Assembly: GCA_028873975.1 (NCBI GenBank)
Contig: JAPPMO010000119.1
Location: 62,001 to 126,000, forward strand
DNA: 64,000 nt
From: Chloroflexota bacterium
GTDB taxonomy: Bacteria > Chloroflexota > Anaerolineae > Aggregatilineales > Phototrophicaceae
Direction: 5' to 3'
In this document: piece by piece, positions 9,039-18,400 of the stretch
Layout of the letters: every line of letters begins with the position of its first letter
How positions within the stretch are numbered: the stretch's first letter is position 1
The notes under the pieces: model-generated
Databases searched by the model: none
Told to the model about the DNA's origin: nothing
What the model saw: the letters and a program-made list of their open reading frames with translations, nothing else
Made by a program: the position numbers and the translations under genes

Positions 9039-10028
9039 ATGAGCGAAATCCACTCTCAACAACAATCAGCAACAGCTTCGACAACAGTTGCTGTACCCAA
9101 AATCTACAAACCAAAGTTCAGCTTTAACCGCATTCTTACCGGCGATGCTAGAGAAGTAATACCTTTGTTGCCGGCTGGCAGTGTTGATCTTAGCTTCTGG
9201 TCTCCTCCTTATTATGTAGGCAAGTCATACGAAAAGGATTGGAGTTTTAGCGAGTGGCAATCGCTGGTTAAAGAAATAATTTTCCTTCATTCGCGAATTT
9301 TGAAGCCGGGTGGCTTTATGGCTGTCAATATAGGGGATATTCTGTGCTTCCCGGATGAATCAATGCCTCGTTACCAAGCAGACAACGTACGTCGTAAGAA
9401 AAGCCCAGTGACCAGGGAACAAATAATCGAGTTGAAACAGCAGTATCCAGAGGCGAGGCGCGTTGATCTGGCGAAGATTCTCGGTTGTAGTGAACAGACG
9501 GTGCAACGCCGTTTGGAACATAACAATGTTCGCGGTGGCAAGCAGATGGCGTCTACTCGGGTAAAGTTAACCGGCTGCATGGTCGAAGAGTGGGCGCTGC
9601 ACGCTGGACTATATTTGTATGATCAGCGCATCTGGCACAAAGATCCATGTTGGGCAAATTGCCGCTGGCACTCTAATTCATATAGGGCGGTCGATGAGTT
9701 TGAACATGTCTATATCTTTTGGCAACCTGGTATTACTGAATATGATCGTCAGAGACTGACTAGTCGCGAATGGTCTGAGTGGGGGTCGCGAGGAGTCTGG
9801 AACATTCGTTCAGTGCAACGCAACCATCGCCATGAAGCTGAGTTTCCTGAAGAACTTGCTAGTCGCGTAATCAAGCTATTCTCGCCAGCCAAAGGGGTTG
9901 TAATGGATCCTTTTGTCGGCTCTGGCACAACAACTACCGTAGCAAGACAACTCGGCAGACGGTGGCTCGGTATTGAGCTAAACGATCATTACGCCGAAGT
10001 AGCCCGGAAGCGCACGAATGTCACCTGA
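9039..10028 (+). CDS. DNA methyltransferase of a SfiI-like restriction-modification system
   Basis: A 329-residue beta-class DNA methyltransferase. Catalytic motif IV is SPPY at residues 55-58 (the SPPY form suggests N4-cytosine methylation) and comes before the AdoMet-binding motif DPFVGSGTT at 290-298. Between them, residues 124-162 form a clear helix-turn-helix (TREQIIELKQQYPEARRVDL then SEQTVQRRLE), which is not part of the usual methylase core and may help recognise DNA. A GGAG box lies just before the ATG at 9039. The gene is visibly AT-richer than its neighbours. Its last 11 bases overlap the restriction endonuclease gene. Confidence 0.9.
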   Translation: MSEIHSQQQSATASTTVAVPKIYKPKFSFNRILTGDAREVIPLLPAGSVDLSFWSPPYYVGKSYEKDWSFSEWQSLVKEIIFLHSRILKPGGFMAVNIGDILCFPDESMPRYQADNVRRKKSPVTREQIIELKQQYPEARRVDLAKILGCSEQTVQRRLEHNNVRGGKQMASTRVKLTGCMVEEWALHAGLYLYDQRIWHKDPCWANCRWHSNSYRAVDEFEHVYIFWQPGITEYDRQRLTSREWSEWGSRGVWNIRSVQRNHRHEAEFPEELASRVIKLFSPAKGVVMDPFVGSGTTTTVARQLGRRWLGIELNDHYAEVARKRTNVT

Positions 10029-10689
10029 ACAAATGGAGACACTGGAACAGACGTCATTTTCGATGGTAACACAGGCGCTAACGGATTATGCTTCTCAAGC
10101 AGTTAGTATTTTTAAGGAAGAAGTGGATCAGCCTCAAGATATAGCGGAAGATGTTACAAGAGAGGCAATTGAACTAATGGGATTGCCTCAAATACATATG
10201 CGGCTGTACGGGAAGGTTGATATAAAGAAAGCTGTTTATGTGTTTTTGCCTGAAGCTATTCCTGTAGCGCTCATGCTTGATGCAAAAGCAGAGAAGACCA
10301 GCGGTAGCGCTACAGCGACGATTCAGATGTCTCAAACGTCGATGCGTGTGAAAATGCTGCGCCAAGACGAAGTTATTGACGAGGCAGGTAAATTACCGTC
10401 GTTTATTCAACGTGACGGGCGTTCTCTATATGTTGTTACGGTATTTGCAAAATACATCTATGATGTCATCGATAATGCGCACATTCTTAAACGAATCATA
10501 GCGGCGTGTTTGCCCAATGGTCTTTTGCAAGACCGATACAACCCAAGCGAGAACGATACGATCTGGCGCGTCGGCCGAAACTCGCCTTCCCTAGGCGAAG
10601 ATTTCCGAGTGCGTATCAGTTTTGCTGATCTTCGCGGCAAAGCCAGTTGGCGTGTCCAGGACATCAAGATTCCTCTAAAGAATTCATGA
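10018..10689 (+). CDS. SfiI-like type II restriction endonuclease
   Basis: A 223-residue protein that resembles SfiI along most of its length: IAEDVTREAIE near residue 42, MLDAKA at 86-91, and the block LLQDRYNPSENDT through SPSLGE, RVRISFADL and WRVQDIKI at the C-terminus. The PD-(D/E)XK active site would be D68 (GKVDIKK), D88 and K90 (LDAK), matching the arrangement I recall for SfiI. SfiI is a tetrameric enzyme that needs two GGCC-type sites; whether this protein has the same target is inference. It overlaps the methylase by 11 bases. Assignment is from remembered sequence similarity, not from a search. Confidence 0.72.
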   Translation: MSPEQMETLEQTSFSMVTQALTDYASQAVSIFKEEVDQPQDIAEDVTREAIELMGLPQIHMRLYGKVDIKKAVYVFLPEAIPVALMLDAKAEKTSGSATATIQMSQTSMRVKMLRQDEVIDEAGKLPSFIQRDGRSLYVVTVFAKYIYDVIDNAHILKRIIAACLPNGLLQDRYNPSENDTIWRVGRNSPSLGEDFRVRISFADLRGKASWRVQDIKIPLKNS

Positions 10690-10725
10690 TTTTTGACCGC
10701 TTTCATCTGTCAATGAAGGGCTAAG

Positions 10726-11907
10726 TTGAGACGATTTGAATTCGCCACCGCGGCGCGCATCATCTTCGGCGACGGCAGCGCCGGCCAACTGGCGTCGCTG
10801 GCGCGGGACCTCGGCGGCAACGCGCTGCTCTTCACCGACGACCAACCCGAACGCGTCGATGATCTGATTCACTCACTCAAGGGAGCGGGGCTGCGGCATA
10901 CGCTCTTCCCGGTGGCGGGCGAGCCGAGCGTGGAGGTGGTCAATCGCGCGGTGGAAAGGGCGCTGTCCGCCGACTGTGACCTGGTCATCAGTATCGGCGG
11001 CGGCAGCGTCATTGATAGCGGCAAGGCGACAGCCGCGCTCATCCCCAACGGAGGAGACGCGCTGGACTACCTCGAGGTGATCGGTAAAGGACAGAAGTTG
11101 CAGGAGGCGCCTTTGCCATTCATCGCTTTACCGACCACGGCCGGCACCGGCGCCGAGGTGACCAAAAATGCCGTGCTCGCTTCGCAGGAGCATCGCGTCA
11201 AAGTGAGCTTGCGCGACAATCGCATGTTGGCTGATATCGCTCTGGTGGATCCGCTGCTGACGCATTCGATGCCGCCCTCGGTGACCGCCAGCACAGGCAT
11301 GGACGCCCTGGCACAGGTGCTCGAACCCTACGTCTCCTGCCAGGCCAATCCACTCACCGACGGTCTCTGCGTCGAGGGACTGCGCCGCGCCGGACGTTCC
11401 TTGCGCCGGGTATATGCCCAACCGGATGAGGCCGCGGCGCGCGCCGATATGGCGTTGACCAGCTTGCTGGGCGGCTTGGCATTGGCCAATGCCAAGCTCG
11501 GCGCGGTGCATGGCTTCGCCGGCGTCCTGGGCGGCATGTACAACGCGCCGCATGGCGCCATCTGCGCCGCTTTGCTGCCGCCGGTTATCAAAGCCAATGT
11601 CAAAGCGCTGGAACAGCGCCAGCCGGATAACCCGATATTGCGGCGCTATGAGGATGCCGCGGGTTTCATCTTGTTCGATCGCGCCGCCACCGCGAACGAG
11701 TCAGGGTCTACGCGACCCAAGGACGCTATGGACTGGATCGAGGAAACCAGCGAGATCTTCGCTATCCCCGGGCTGGGCGCTTATGGCATCGAGGAAAAGG
11801 ACTTCGACCTCATCGTCGAGAAATCGGCCGCTTCCAGCAGCATGAAGGGCAATCCCCTCCCGCTCACGCATGAGGAACTGAAAGCCATTCTGGTTGAGGC
11901 GCTCTAG
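10726..11907 (+). CDS. Iron-containing alcohol dehydrogenase / maleylacetate reductase family protein
   Basis: A 393-residue NAD(P)-dependent dehydrogenase of the Fe-ADH family, starting at a TTG with a GAAGGG box. The dinucleotide-binding motif is IGGGSVIDSGKA near residue 88, followed by LPTTAGTGAEVTKNAVL near 132. The divalent-metal ligands are expected in the segment TGMDALAQVLEPYVS and the histidines of AVHGFAGVLGGMYNAPHG. It probably oxidises or reduces a small alcohol, aldehyde or sugar-derived substrate; the specific one is unknown. The next gene starts just after its stop codon. Codon usage returns to the GC-rich style of the chromosome after the R-M module. Confidence 0.9.
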   Translation: MRRFEFATAARIIFGDGSAGQLASLARDLGGNALLFTDDQPERVDDLIHSLKGAGLRHTLFPVAGEPSVEVVNRAVERALSADCDLVISIGGGSVIDSGKATAALIPNGGDALDYLEVIGKGQKLQEAPLPFIALPTTAGTGAEVTKNAVLASQEHRVKVSLRDNRMLADIALVDPLLTHSMPPSVTASTGMDALAQVLEPYVSCQANPLTDGLCVEGLRRAGRSLRRVYAQPDEAAARADMALTSLLGGLALANAKLGAVHGFAGVLGGMYNAPHGAICAALLPPVIKANVKALEQRQPDNPILRRYEDAAGFILFDRAATANESGSTRPKDAMDWIEETSEIFAIPGLGAYGIEEKDFDLIVEKSAASSSMKGNPLPLTHEELKAILVEAL

Positions 11908-11926
11908 CGCGCGAACAGGATCAACG

Positions 11927-12913
11927 ATGTGCGGCAGCGCCAAGTTGCGTAAAGACATCGTCACGCTTTATTTGATCGTCGTGACATCGATCTTGTGGCT
12001 GGACCAAATCGGGACTGGCCCGCCGCGATCGGCCGAGGGCGAACTGCTGTTCATCTCGGATACCGATGCGATTGACGCCGGGCGCGAATCCAATTCCGTC
12101 TATCGCGTCGCTTTGGATGACGGCGGCATGAAACGCATCCTCGGCTCAATCCCGCATGGCGAGGGCTATCTTCGCATCTCGGACATAGATTGCCATGCGG
12201 AATCGGGTTCGCTCGTGATCGCCAGCGGGCGCCATGATCTCAACGGCTTTCACCATGCTTTGCTTGATGGTTCAATGCTGCACCTGGATCGACCGGCCAG
12301 CGGTCGGCTGCTCACTTCGCTCCAGCAGATCGCGCTCGCGCCGGACGGCATCGCCGTCATCGTATCGCGTCAATACCGCGAATATCCGCAGCTGCGCTAC
12401 GGCTTGGTCAGCGGCGATCTTGCCAGCCGCGTATACAATAGTATCAAACCGCCGAGTCCGGAGCGCTCCTATCTTTCGCCGCTTTGGTCGCCCGCTGGCG
12501 GCAGCATCGCTTACATCGCGGTCAAGCACGCGCCTGATGCGCCTCCGTCCTATTCGCTCGTGATCGCGACGCCCGATGGGAGTGGCGAGCGAGTCATCTA
12601 CGATACGCCTCTGGCGCTGACTGATATCGCTTGGTCGCCGGACGGCGGGTGGATCGCCGCAGTTGTCGGCGGGCAACTGCACAAGCTGCGCCCCGATGGA
12701 AACGATCTGACGCGGCTCAGCCATCATCCGGGCGGCATTGCAGGTCCGCGCTGGTCGCCCGACAGCCGGCGGATCAGCTATGTCGCGCCTTCGTCCTACC
12801 CGGGTTTCAATCAGTTGATGGTGATGGATGCCGATGGGGGCAATATCCGTCGATTGGCCAACATCCGCGGCGAGGTGGTCAATGGCTGCTGGGTGTCGGG
12901 AGCAAGCGGGTAA
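11927..12913 (+). CDS. TolB-like (PD40) beta-propeller protein
   Basis: A 328-residue protein with an N-terminal hydrophobic segment (residues 12-25, LYLIVVTSILWL) that acts as a signal anchor, then TolB/PD40 repeats. Repeat cores are recognisable as LSPLWSPAGGSIAYIAV, DIAWSPDGGWIAAVV and GPRWSPDSRRISYVA. The ATG at 11927 is chosen over an upstream in-frame start inside the previous gene's end. It is likely membrane-anchored outside the cytoplasm and may bind a ligand or protein; no enzymatic motif is seen. It lies 19 bases after the dehydrogenase gene, so the two may be co-transcribed, although a functional link is not obvious. Confidence 0.75.
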   Translation: MCGSAKLRKDIVTLYLIVVTSILWLDQIGTGPPRSAEGELLFISDTDAIDAGRESNSVYRVALDDGGMKRILGSIPHGEGYLRISDIDCHAESGSLVIASGRHDLNGFHHALLDGSMLHLDRPASGRLLTSLQQIALAPDGIAVIVSRQYREYPQLRYGLVSGDLASRVYNSIKPPSPERSYLSPLWSPAGGSIAYIAVKHAPDAPPSYSLVIATPDGSGERVIYDTPLALTDIAWSPDGGWIAAVVGGQLHKLRPDGNDLTRLSHHPGGIAGPRWSPDSRRISYVAPSSYPGFNQLMVMDADGGNIRRLANIRGEVVNGCWVSGASG

Positions 12914-12925
12914 CTTTGAAAACAC

Positions 12926-13330
12926 TCATTCGACTTCCCAATCTTCAACATTCAGACCGGGAATGCGTTCAAACTCTCTTATGTTATGCGTCACGACGAT
13001 TAGTCCGTTTGCCCTCGCAATCGCGGCGATCAACATGTCGTGCCGGCCTATGGGCGTACCGCGCCGTTCAAGGTAAGCGCGTATGCTCCCGTACTCATCA
13101 GCGGCCGCGTCATCAAAGGACAAACTTTCAAAGTGGTGCAAGAACTCATCTTGTTTAGCGCGTGACCGCTCTGGGGTTTGGCTCTTGGCGGAACCATAAT
13201 ACATTTCGCCTTTGGTGATCGCGCTAACAGCAATATCCGCATATGATTGAGTGTCTATGAAATCTCGCAACTGCGGCGCTCGCCCGTTGATGTAAGTAAT
13301 GCAGGCGTTGGTATCGAGCAGATACCTCAT
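12926..13330 (-). CDS. vapC: VapC-type PIN-domain toxin
   Basis: A 134-residue PIN-domain ribonuclease. The acidic quartet is visible as D6 (LLDTNAC), E42 (KGEMYYG), D98 (GRHDMLIAA) and the N116/E119 region (THNIREFERI). Length and motif spacing match the VapC family, which cleaves RNA and is held in check by a partner antitoxin. The ATG overlaps the stop codon of the upstream pentapeptide-repeat gene by four bases (ATGA), exactly where a VapB antitoxin is normally encoded. No conventional VapB gene is present. Confidence 0.9.
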   Translation of the reverse strand: MRYLLDTNACITYINGRAPQLRDFIDTQSYADIAVSAITKGEMYYGSAKSQTPERSRAKQDEFLHHFESLSFDDAAADEYGSIRAYLERRGTPIGRHDMLIAAIARANGLIVVTHNIREFERIPGLNVEDWEVE

Positions 13331-13947
13331 TCCAAAGAGTCCCCGTATACATGTAACTCGATAGGGTTATCGGCCAGACTGCCATAAGTCTGTTCCACAA
13401 ATTGCTTCCAGGGCAACTTTCGGTATGCTTCAGCTTCAGTCTCGGGCGGGGACGCATTGTCGGTATCTTTGCCGAGTTCATGAATCAGGGCTAAAGTGGC
13501 GTCGAAATCGGGATGATTTTTGTCTGTGTACCGCTCTATGCACATGCCTTCTTCGTATCGCGCCCCATCAGGCAGAATCGCTGACGCCAGATCCACATGA
13601 TCCAGGCGAGCCCCCACCAGCCGTGCGCCCAGCAAGTTTGCTCGGTTCAGGTTGACCCGGCTTAGTTTAGTCTCTTCCAGGCAAGCCCGACGCAAATCTG
13701 ACATGCCCAAGTTCGAGCCGCCGAGGTTCGCACCCTTTAGATCTGCTTCGTACAAGCTTGCTTTTCTCAGATTAGCGCCTTGCAGGTCACTCCCGCGCAA
13801 GTTTGCGCCATCTAGGATCGCCTCTGCCAGATTCGCGCGGTACAAACAGGCGCCTTCCAAGCCCGCACCGGTCAAATCCGCGCCCTGCAATCCACCGCCG
13901 CGATTGTAAATTTCTGAGTTTTCTCGTTGTTGCTTCATGCTAGTCAA
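13327..13947 (-). CDS. Pentapeptide-repeat protein with antitoxin-like C-terminal tail
   Basis: A 206-residue protein. Leucine recurs every fifth position from L20 to L125, giving about 22 unbroken pentapeptide repeats (A(D/N)LxG type), which fold as a right-handed quadrilateral beta-helix. After a linker, the last 35 residues (EAYRKLPWKQFVEQTYGSLA and what follows) resemble the toxin-neutralising tail of VapB-like antitoxins. The gene is coupled to vapC by a 4-base overlap. The start is uncertain: TTG at 13947 has an AGGA box five bases upstream, ATG at 13938 is the alternative. The simplest reading is an antitoxin whose DNA-binding domain has been replaced by a pentapeptide helix; this is inference. 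Confidence 0.8.
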   Translation of the reverse strand: MTSMKQQRENSEIYNRGGGLQGADLTGAGLEGACLYRANLAEAILDGANLRGSDLQGANLRKASLYEADLKGANLGGSNLGMSDLRRACLEETKLSRVNLNRANLLGARLVGARLDHVDLASAILPDGARYEEGMCIERYTDKNHPDFDATLALIHELGKDTDNASPPETEAEAYRKLPWKQFVEQTYGSLADNPIELHVYGDSLE

Positions 13948-14033
13948 TGGTCCTATGAAAGTTTGTCTTGCCTATGATCACAGCATAGCATACCACAATC
14001 GAATCTGCATACATCTTCACCAAATCACCGATT

Positions 14034-15293
14034 TCAAGGCTCTGTGGCGATCCGCCGGCGCGGCAGATAGACAACCCAAATCACCAGCGCGCCCAGCGCC
14101 AGCGCCGCGCTCAAGCACAGCAAAGTGGCTTCGTATCCCAGCGCCTGAATCGCCAGCCCACCCAGGATCGGACCCGCCACCTTGCCAAAGTTCTGCATCA
14201 TGCCAATCAAGCCCATGCCCGCGCCCAGGTGTTCGGGACTGATGCGGTGGGAGACCAGGGCAATCGCCGCCGGGAAGATCAGCGCTTGCGCCAAACCCAT
14301 CATCAGCGCGGGCGCCAGGAAGGCCGCGCCGGCATCCAGCGCATCGACCAACGGTAATGACGCCGACAATACCAGCATGCCCAAACTGATGACGGGCAAG
14401 TATCCATAGCGGTCGCCCAAGCGTCCACAGTAGGGTTTGGAGATCACATGCGCCGCCTCCTGCAAGCTGAAGAAACTGCCAACCAGCGCGGCGCTCACGC
14501 CGGCGTCCAGCGCGTAAATCGGCAAAAAAGCTTTGAGCGTGTACAGGGCGATAAAGGTGATGGCCTCCAGGGAACCGGTCAACCAGATGGCCGGCATGCG
14601 TCCCCCGTCGCGAATGGCGTTGCGGATGTGCTGCAGCAGGGGCTTCCGCTTCTGCTTTTTCTCGGGACGGGTATTCGGCAGTGCCAGCACTGGTAGAAAG
14701 ACGGCACAACTGATCAACCCGATCACCGTGAAGACAGCCGCCGGATCCATCACCGTCAGCAGCCCGCCCGCCAGCGCCGGACCAACGATGTAACCGCCGC
14801 TGCGCGCCATCTGGAACCAGCCGATGTCTTCGGCGACTGAAGGGTCAGCGTCAATGTCGCCGGGTCTGTGTCGCCGGTCAGTGTCCACGCGACCTAGCGA
14901 CCCCACGCGACCCCGCTCCCAGCGCGAGATCTCAGCGATGTAGGCCAAGGTTACCGGTCCATAGATCGCTGTCGCCAAGCCATGTACCAGGCGGACGACG
15001 AGCAGTTGCTCAGTATTGCTGATGAAGCCGTAGGTAAAGGGCATGAAGGCGAAAAAGCAGGCGCCGATCAAAAGCCAGGCGCGCCGTCCGCCGCGATCGG
15101 ACAAGATGCCGAAGAAGGGCTTCAGCACCAGTCCGGTGATAGTGGATACGGATACGATCGCGCCCAGGAAGGCGCCTGAGGCGCCCAGCGCGTTGGCGAA
15201 AATCGGCAGCAGCGGCGTCTTGCCCATCTGATAGCCGGACCTCGCGATGAAATCCGCCAGCATGAGATTGAGGAAGGGTTTGCTACGGCGCAT
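14034..15293 (-). CDS. MFS transporter with an inserted loop segment
   Basis: A 419-residue major facilitator superfamily protein with about twelve membrane segments. The loop 2-3 signature KPFFGILSDRGGRRAWLL is at residues 58-75. Sequence around residues 118-170 shows a typical MFS helix end (AYIAEISRWERG) and then a 29-residue stretch (about 128-156, rich in R, D and P) before the normal helix 5 (GWFQMARSGGYIVGPALAGG). The extra stretch is encoded by a repeat-like tract at 14826-14912. It is probably a drug or small-molecule exporter; the substrate cannot be inferred. It is transcribed alone on the minus strand. Confidence 0.88.
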   Translation of the reverse strand: MRRSKPFLNLMLADFIARSGYQMGKTPLLPIFANALGASGAFLGAIVSVSTITGLVLKPFFGILSDRGGRRAWLLIGACFFAFMPFTYGFISNTEQLLVVRLVHGLATAIYGPVTLAYIAEISRWERGRVGSLGRVDTDRRHRPGDIDADPSVAEDIGWFQMARSGGYIVGPALAGGLLTVMDPAAVFTVIGLISCAVFLPVLALPNTRPEKKQKRKPLLQHIRNAIRDGGRMPAIWLTGSLEAITFIALYTLKAFLPIYALDAGVSAALVGSFFSLQEAAHVISKPYCGRLGDRYGYLPVISLGMLVLSASLPLVDALDAGAAFLAPALMMGLAQALIFPAAIALVSHRISPEHLGAGMGLIGMMQNFGKVAGPILGGLAIQALGYEATLLCLSAALALGALVIWVVYLPRRRIATEP

Positions 15294-15303
15294 GTTTTTT
15301 CAC

Positions 15304-15317
15304 CACAGCCGCTCGGC
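15304..15317 (-). repeat. GCCGAGCGGCTGTG short repeat, copy 1
   Basis: On the minus strand the bases read gccgagcggctgtg, 10 bases before the MFS start codon. The same core is found at 24573, 30090 and 38143, usually just upstream of a gene. Confidence 0.45.
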
Positions 15318-15486
15318 GTGTAACCGGCGAATCGTCCTGCCGCGCTCACACAAAATAACAAGCTCGCTCCTTGCATGAGCAGGAGGGTTCATAAAATAGA
15401 GGCACAAAGATCACGAAGACTAAACGTGTTTTGCCTTTTACTCTTCGTGTTTTTGCGGTTATCTCTTTAGTCTAGACTCTCGCGCG

Positions 15487-18400
15487 CTACTCCACCTTGA
15501 GCGCGACCACCCCAAAGCCGGCGTTGCCTAGCATGGTGTTGAATTCCGCCAGGTTGCCCGCGACGATGTCATTGAATTTGCCGGCCACACCGTCAATGTC
15601 CCCCGCGATTTCTTCATAGGCCTCGTATTCATAGTCGGTCGGCTTGTAATCGCCCAGCGCCACGTTGAAGGTCAGGTTCTTCAACTGTTCCGCCAGTCGG
15701 TCGCCATTGTTCATCGCGTCGGGCCAGCCCGGCCGCGTGTCCGGAATCATCAATTCCTTTTCGACTTCGAGAACCTGCTCTTCCAGTGCTTTGGCGCCCT
15801 CGATGATGCCGGCCGCCGACTCCAGCCCGGCCAGGCGCTCGCGCCAACCCTTGAGCTGCGCTCGCACATCGCGCATTTGGTTGATGAGCTTGTGCGTCGC
15901 AGAGACCTTGTCGCGGATCCTCAGGAGCAGATCGAACTGCTCTTTGAGCTCGGCCCTGGATGCCGGCACGCCCGCTTCCTTGCTGACTTCAAAGGACGCG
16001 CTTTGTTCTTCATCGCCGACGCAGAGCGTCGCCCGATAGCTGCCGGGCGCGGCATGGGGTCCCTTGATGAAACCCTGCTGATTATCGTTGTGCGGGATGA
16101 CCTTGCGCGCATCGGGATAGCGCAGATCCCAGACGAAGCGATTCCAGCCGGCCTTCGCGGGAATGCGCAGTTCCTTTGGTGTTTCGTCACCGGGGGCAGG
16201 GTCAGCGAGGCCATCGCGCTTCCCGGCCGCTTTCTCTTCCTCGTCAGCTTGCAAGCTCTTGAAGGTCTTGACCTCCTTGCCCTCGGCGTCCTCGATGCGC
16301 AGGCTGATCGTCGATTCCGGTTTTTCCCGCAGATAGTAGGTGATCACCGCGCCCTTGGGCGGGTTGACGCCGCTATCCAGCCAGGTCTCCTTCCGACCGT
16401 GTTCCGGCGTCTCCTCAACCAGATAAGGCGCGACCGCGCCCAATGTGCTCATGTACTGTTTGCCGCCGCCGCTTTCGAAGAGGCCCTCGAAGACCTTGGG
16501 CAAGTGCCGTTCCACCGCGCGGGGTTTGAGGAGCTTTACCCCCACCCCATACCCCTCCCCCATAACGAGGGAGGGGCTTTCGTCGTCGCCCATAGCGCGC
16601 TTGTCAATCTCTATCTCCCCTTCCCTCCTTGTGGGGGAAGGGGCTGGGGGATGGGGGGGATAAAGTTGATGCAGAACGGTCAAATCGTCCAGTATCCAAA
16701 AGGAGCGGCCGTGCGTCGCGATGACCAGATCGGTTCCCTTGACTTTCAAGTCGTAAATCGGGCTGATGGGCAGGTTGAGTTGGAAGCGCTGCCAGGCGTC
16801 GCCGCCATCAAATGAAATGTACAAGCCGAATTCCGTGCCCAGGTAGAGTAAACCCTCGCGGTTGGGATCTTCGCGGATGGCGCGGCAGAAATGATCGTCG
16901 GCGATGCCGGCGGTTATCAGCGTCCAGCTCTCCCCGTAGTCTGTCGTCTTGAACACGTATGGCGCATAGTCATCGTTCTTGTAGCGCGTGGCGGTGACAT
17001 AGGCGGTGGCCGCATCGTGCGGCGAGGGTTCGATCATGTTGAACATGACCCCCACCCCAGACCCCTCCCCCATAGAGAGGGAGGGGCTTTTTTCTCCCCT
17101 TCCCTCCTCAGTGGGGGAAGGGGCCGGGGGATGGGGGGTAATCTCAGTCCACTCCCCGCCGCCATCCCGCGTGATATGCAGCAAGCCATCGTCCGAGCCA
17201 GCCCAGATGACGCCGGCTTCGTGGGGAGATTCCGCCAGCGCATAAACCGTGGCGAAGTGCTCGGCCCCAACGGCATCGCGATTGATGGGACCGCCCGAGG
17301 GCTTGAGCGTCTCGGGATCGGCTTTGGTCAGGTCGGGACTGATCTCCTGCCAGCTTTGGCCCTCATCGGTCGTCTTCAATATCTGATTGCCGCCGATGTA
17401 GATAATGCCGCTGTCGTGGGGGGAAAAGACGATGGGGTAGGTCCAGGCGAAACGATACTTGTCCGCACCCGCGCCCAAACCGGTGGACGAGCGGGGCCAG
17501 GTGGCAATCAGGCGGATCTGCTGTGTCCGGTGATCGTAGCGCTGCAAGCTGTTGCCGCCGCCGGGCGAGCTGCCAATGGCGCCGACATAAACGATGTTCG
17601 GGTCGTCGGGGTGGACGGCGATATAACCGCTCTCGCCGGAGCCGGTGATATCGCAATCGTCCCACATGATCGACGCGTAGCGGCTGCGGCTGGGCACGCG
17701 CAAGCTGGAATTGTCCTGCTGCGTCCCGTAAACATAATAGGGCTTGTTGCTGTCGACATCGAGGTGATAGAACTGCGCCGTGGGCTGATTGTAGATGCTG
17801 GAAAAGGTCAAGCCGCCATTGAGCGAGACGCAAGCGCCGCCGTCATTGCCGTGGATCATGATCTGATTGTTGTCGGGATGAATCCACAGGTCATGGTCAT
17901 CGCCATGCGGCGTGGTGATCTCGCTGAAATGATGCCCGCCGTCGGTCGATTTCCAAAAGTTGAGGTTGTTGACATAGATGGTATTGGCGTCAAGTGGATC
18001 GGCGGTCAGGTGCATATAATACCAGGCGCGTGAGATCAGGCGGTTGTCCTTGCTGCCCAGGACCCAGGTCTCGCCGTAGTCGTCGCTGCGATAGACGCCG
18101 CCGTCGGGCTGGTTCTCGATGATAGCCCAGACGCGCCCGCTGCGCGCCGGCGACGCCGCCACGCCGATCTTGCCCAGCAGGGGCGATTCGCCGAATTGCC
18201 CGCCGGGCAGCCCCTTCTTGCGGCTGATGTTCTCCCAACTGTCGCCGCCGTCCATGCTGCGCCAAAGGCCGCTGTCCTCGCCGCCGGATGAAATCTGCCA
18301 GAAATTGCGATAGGCTTCCCAAAACGCGGCATAGATGATGCGCGGATTGTTCTTGTCAATGCTCAGGTCGATGGCGCCGGCTTTATCGCTGACATGCAGC

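Noticed and set aside
13652..13909. Plus-strand open frame with regular phenylalanine/alanine/proline pattern
   Set aside because: The regularity is only the complement of the pentapeptide repeats on the minus strand.
16538..17140. Possible CRISPR-like or tandem repeat array in the propeller gene
   Set aside because: There are only two copies, with different centres and no regular spacers; the sequence belongs to the dispersed palindromic family.
16891..18033. Plus-strand open frame of 380 codons opposite the VPS10-like gene
   Set aside because: It is low-complexity, V/G/D-rich shadow sequence without homology; the minus-strand gene has clear Asp-box repeats.
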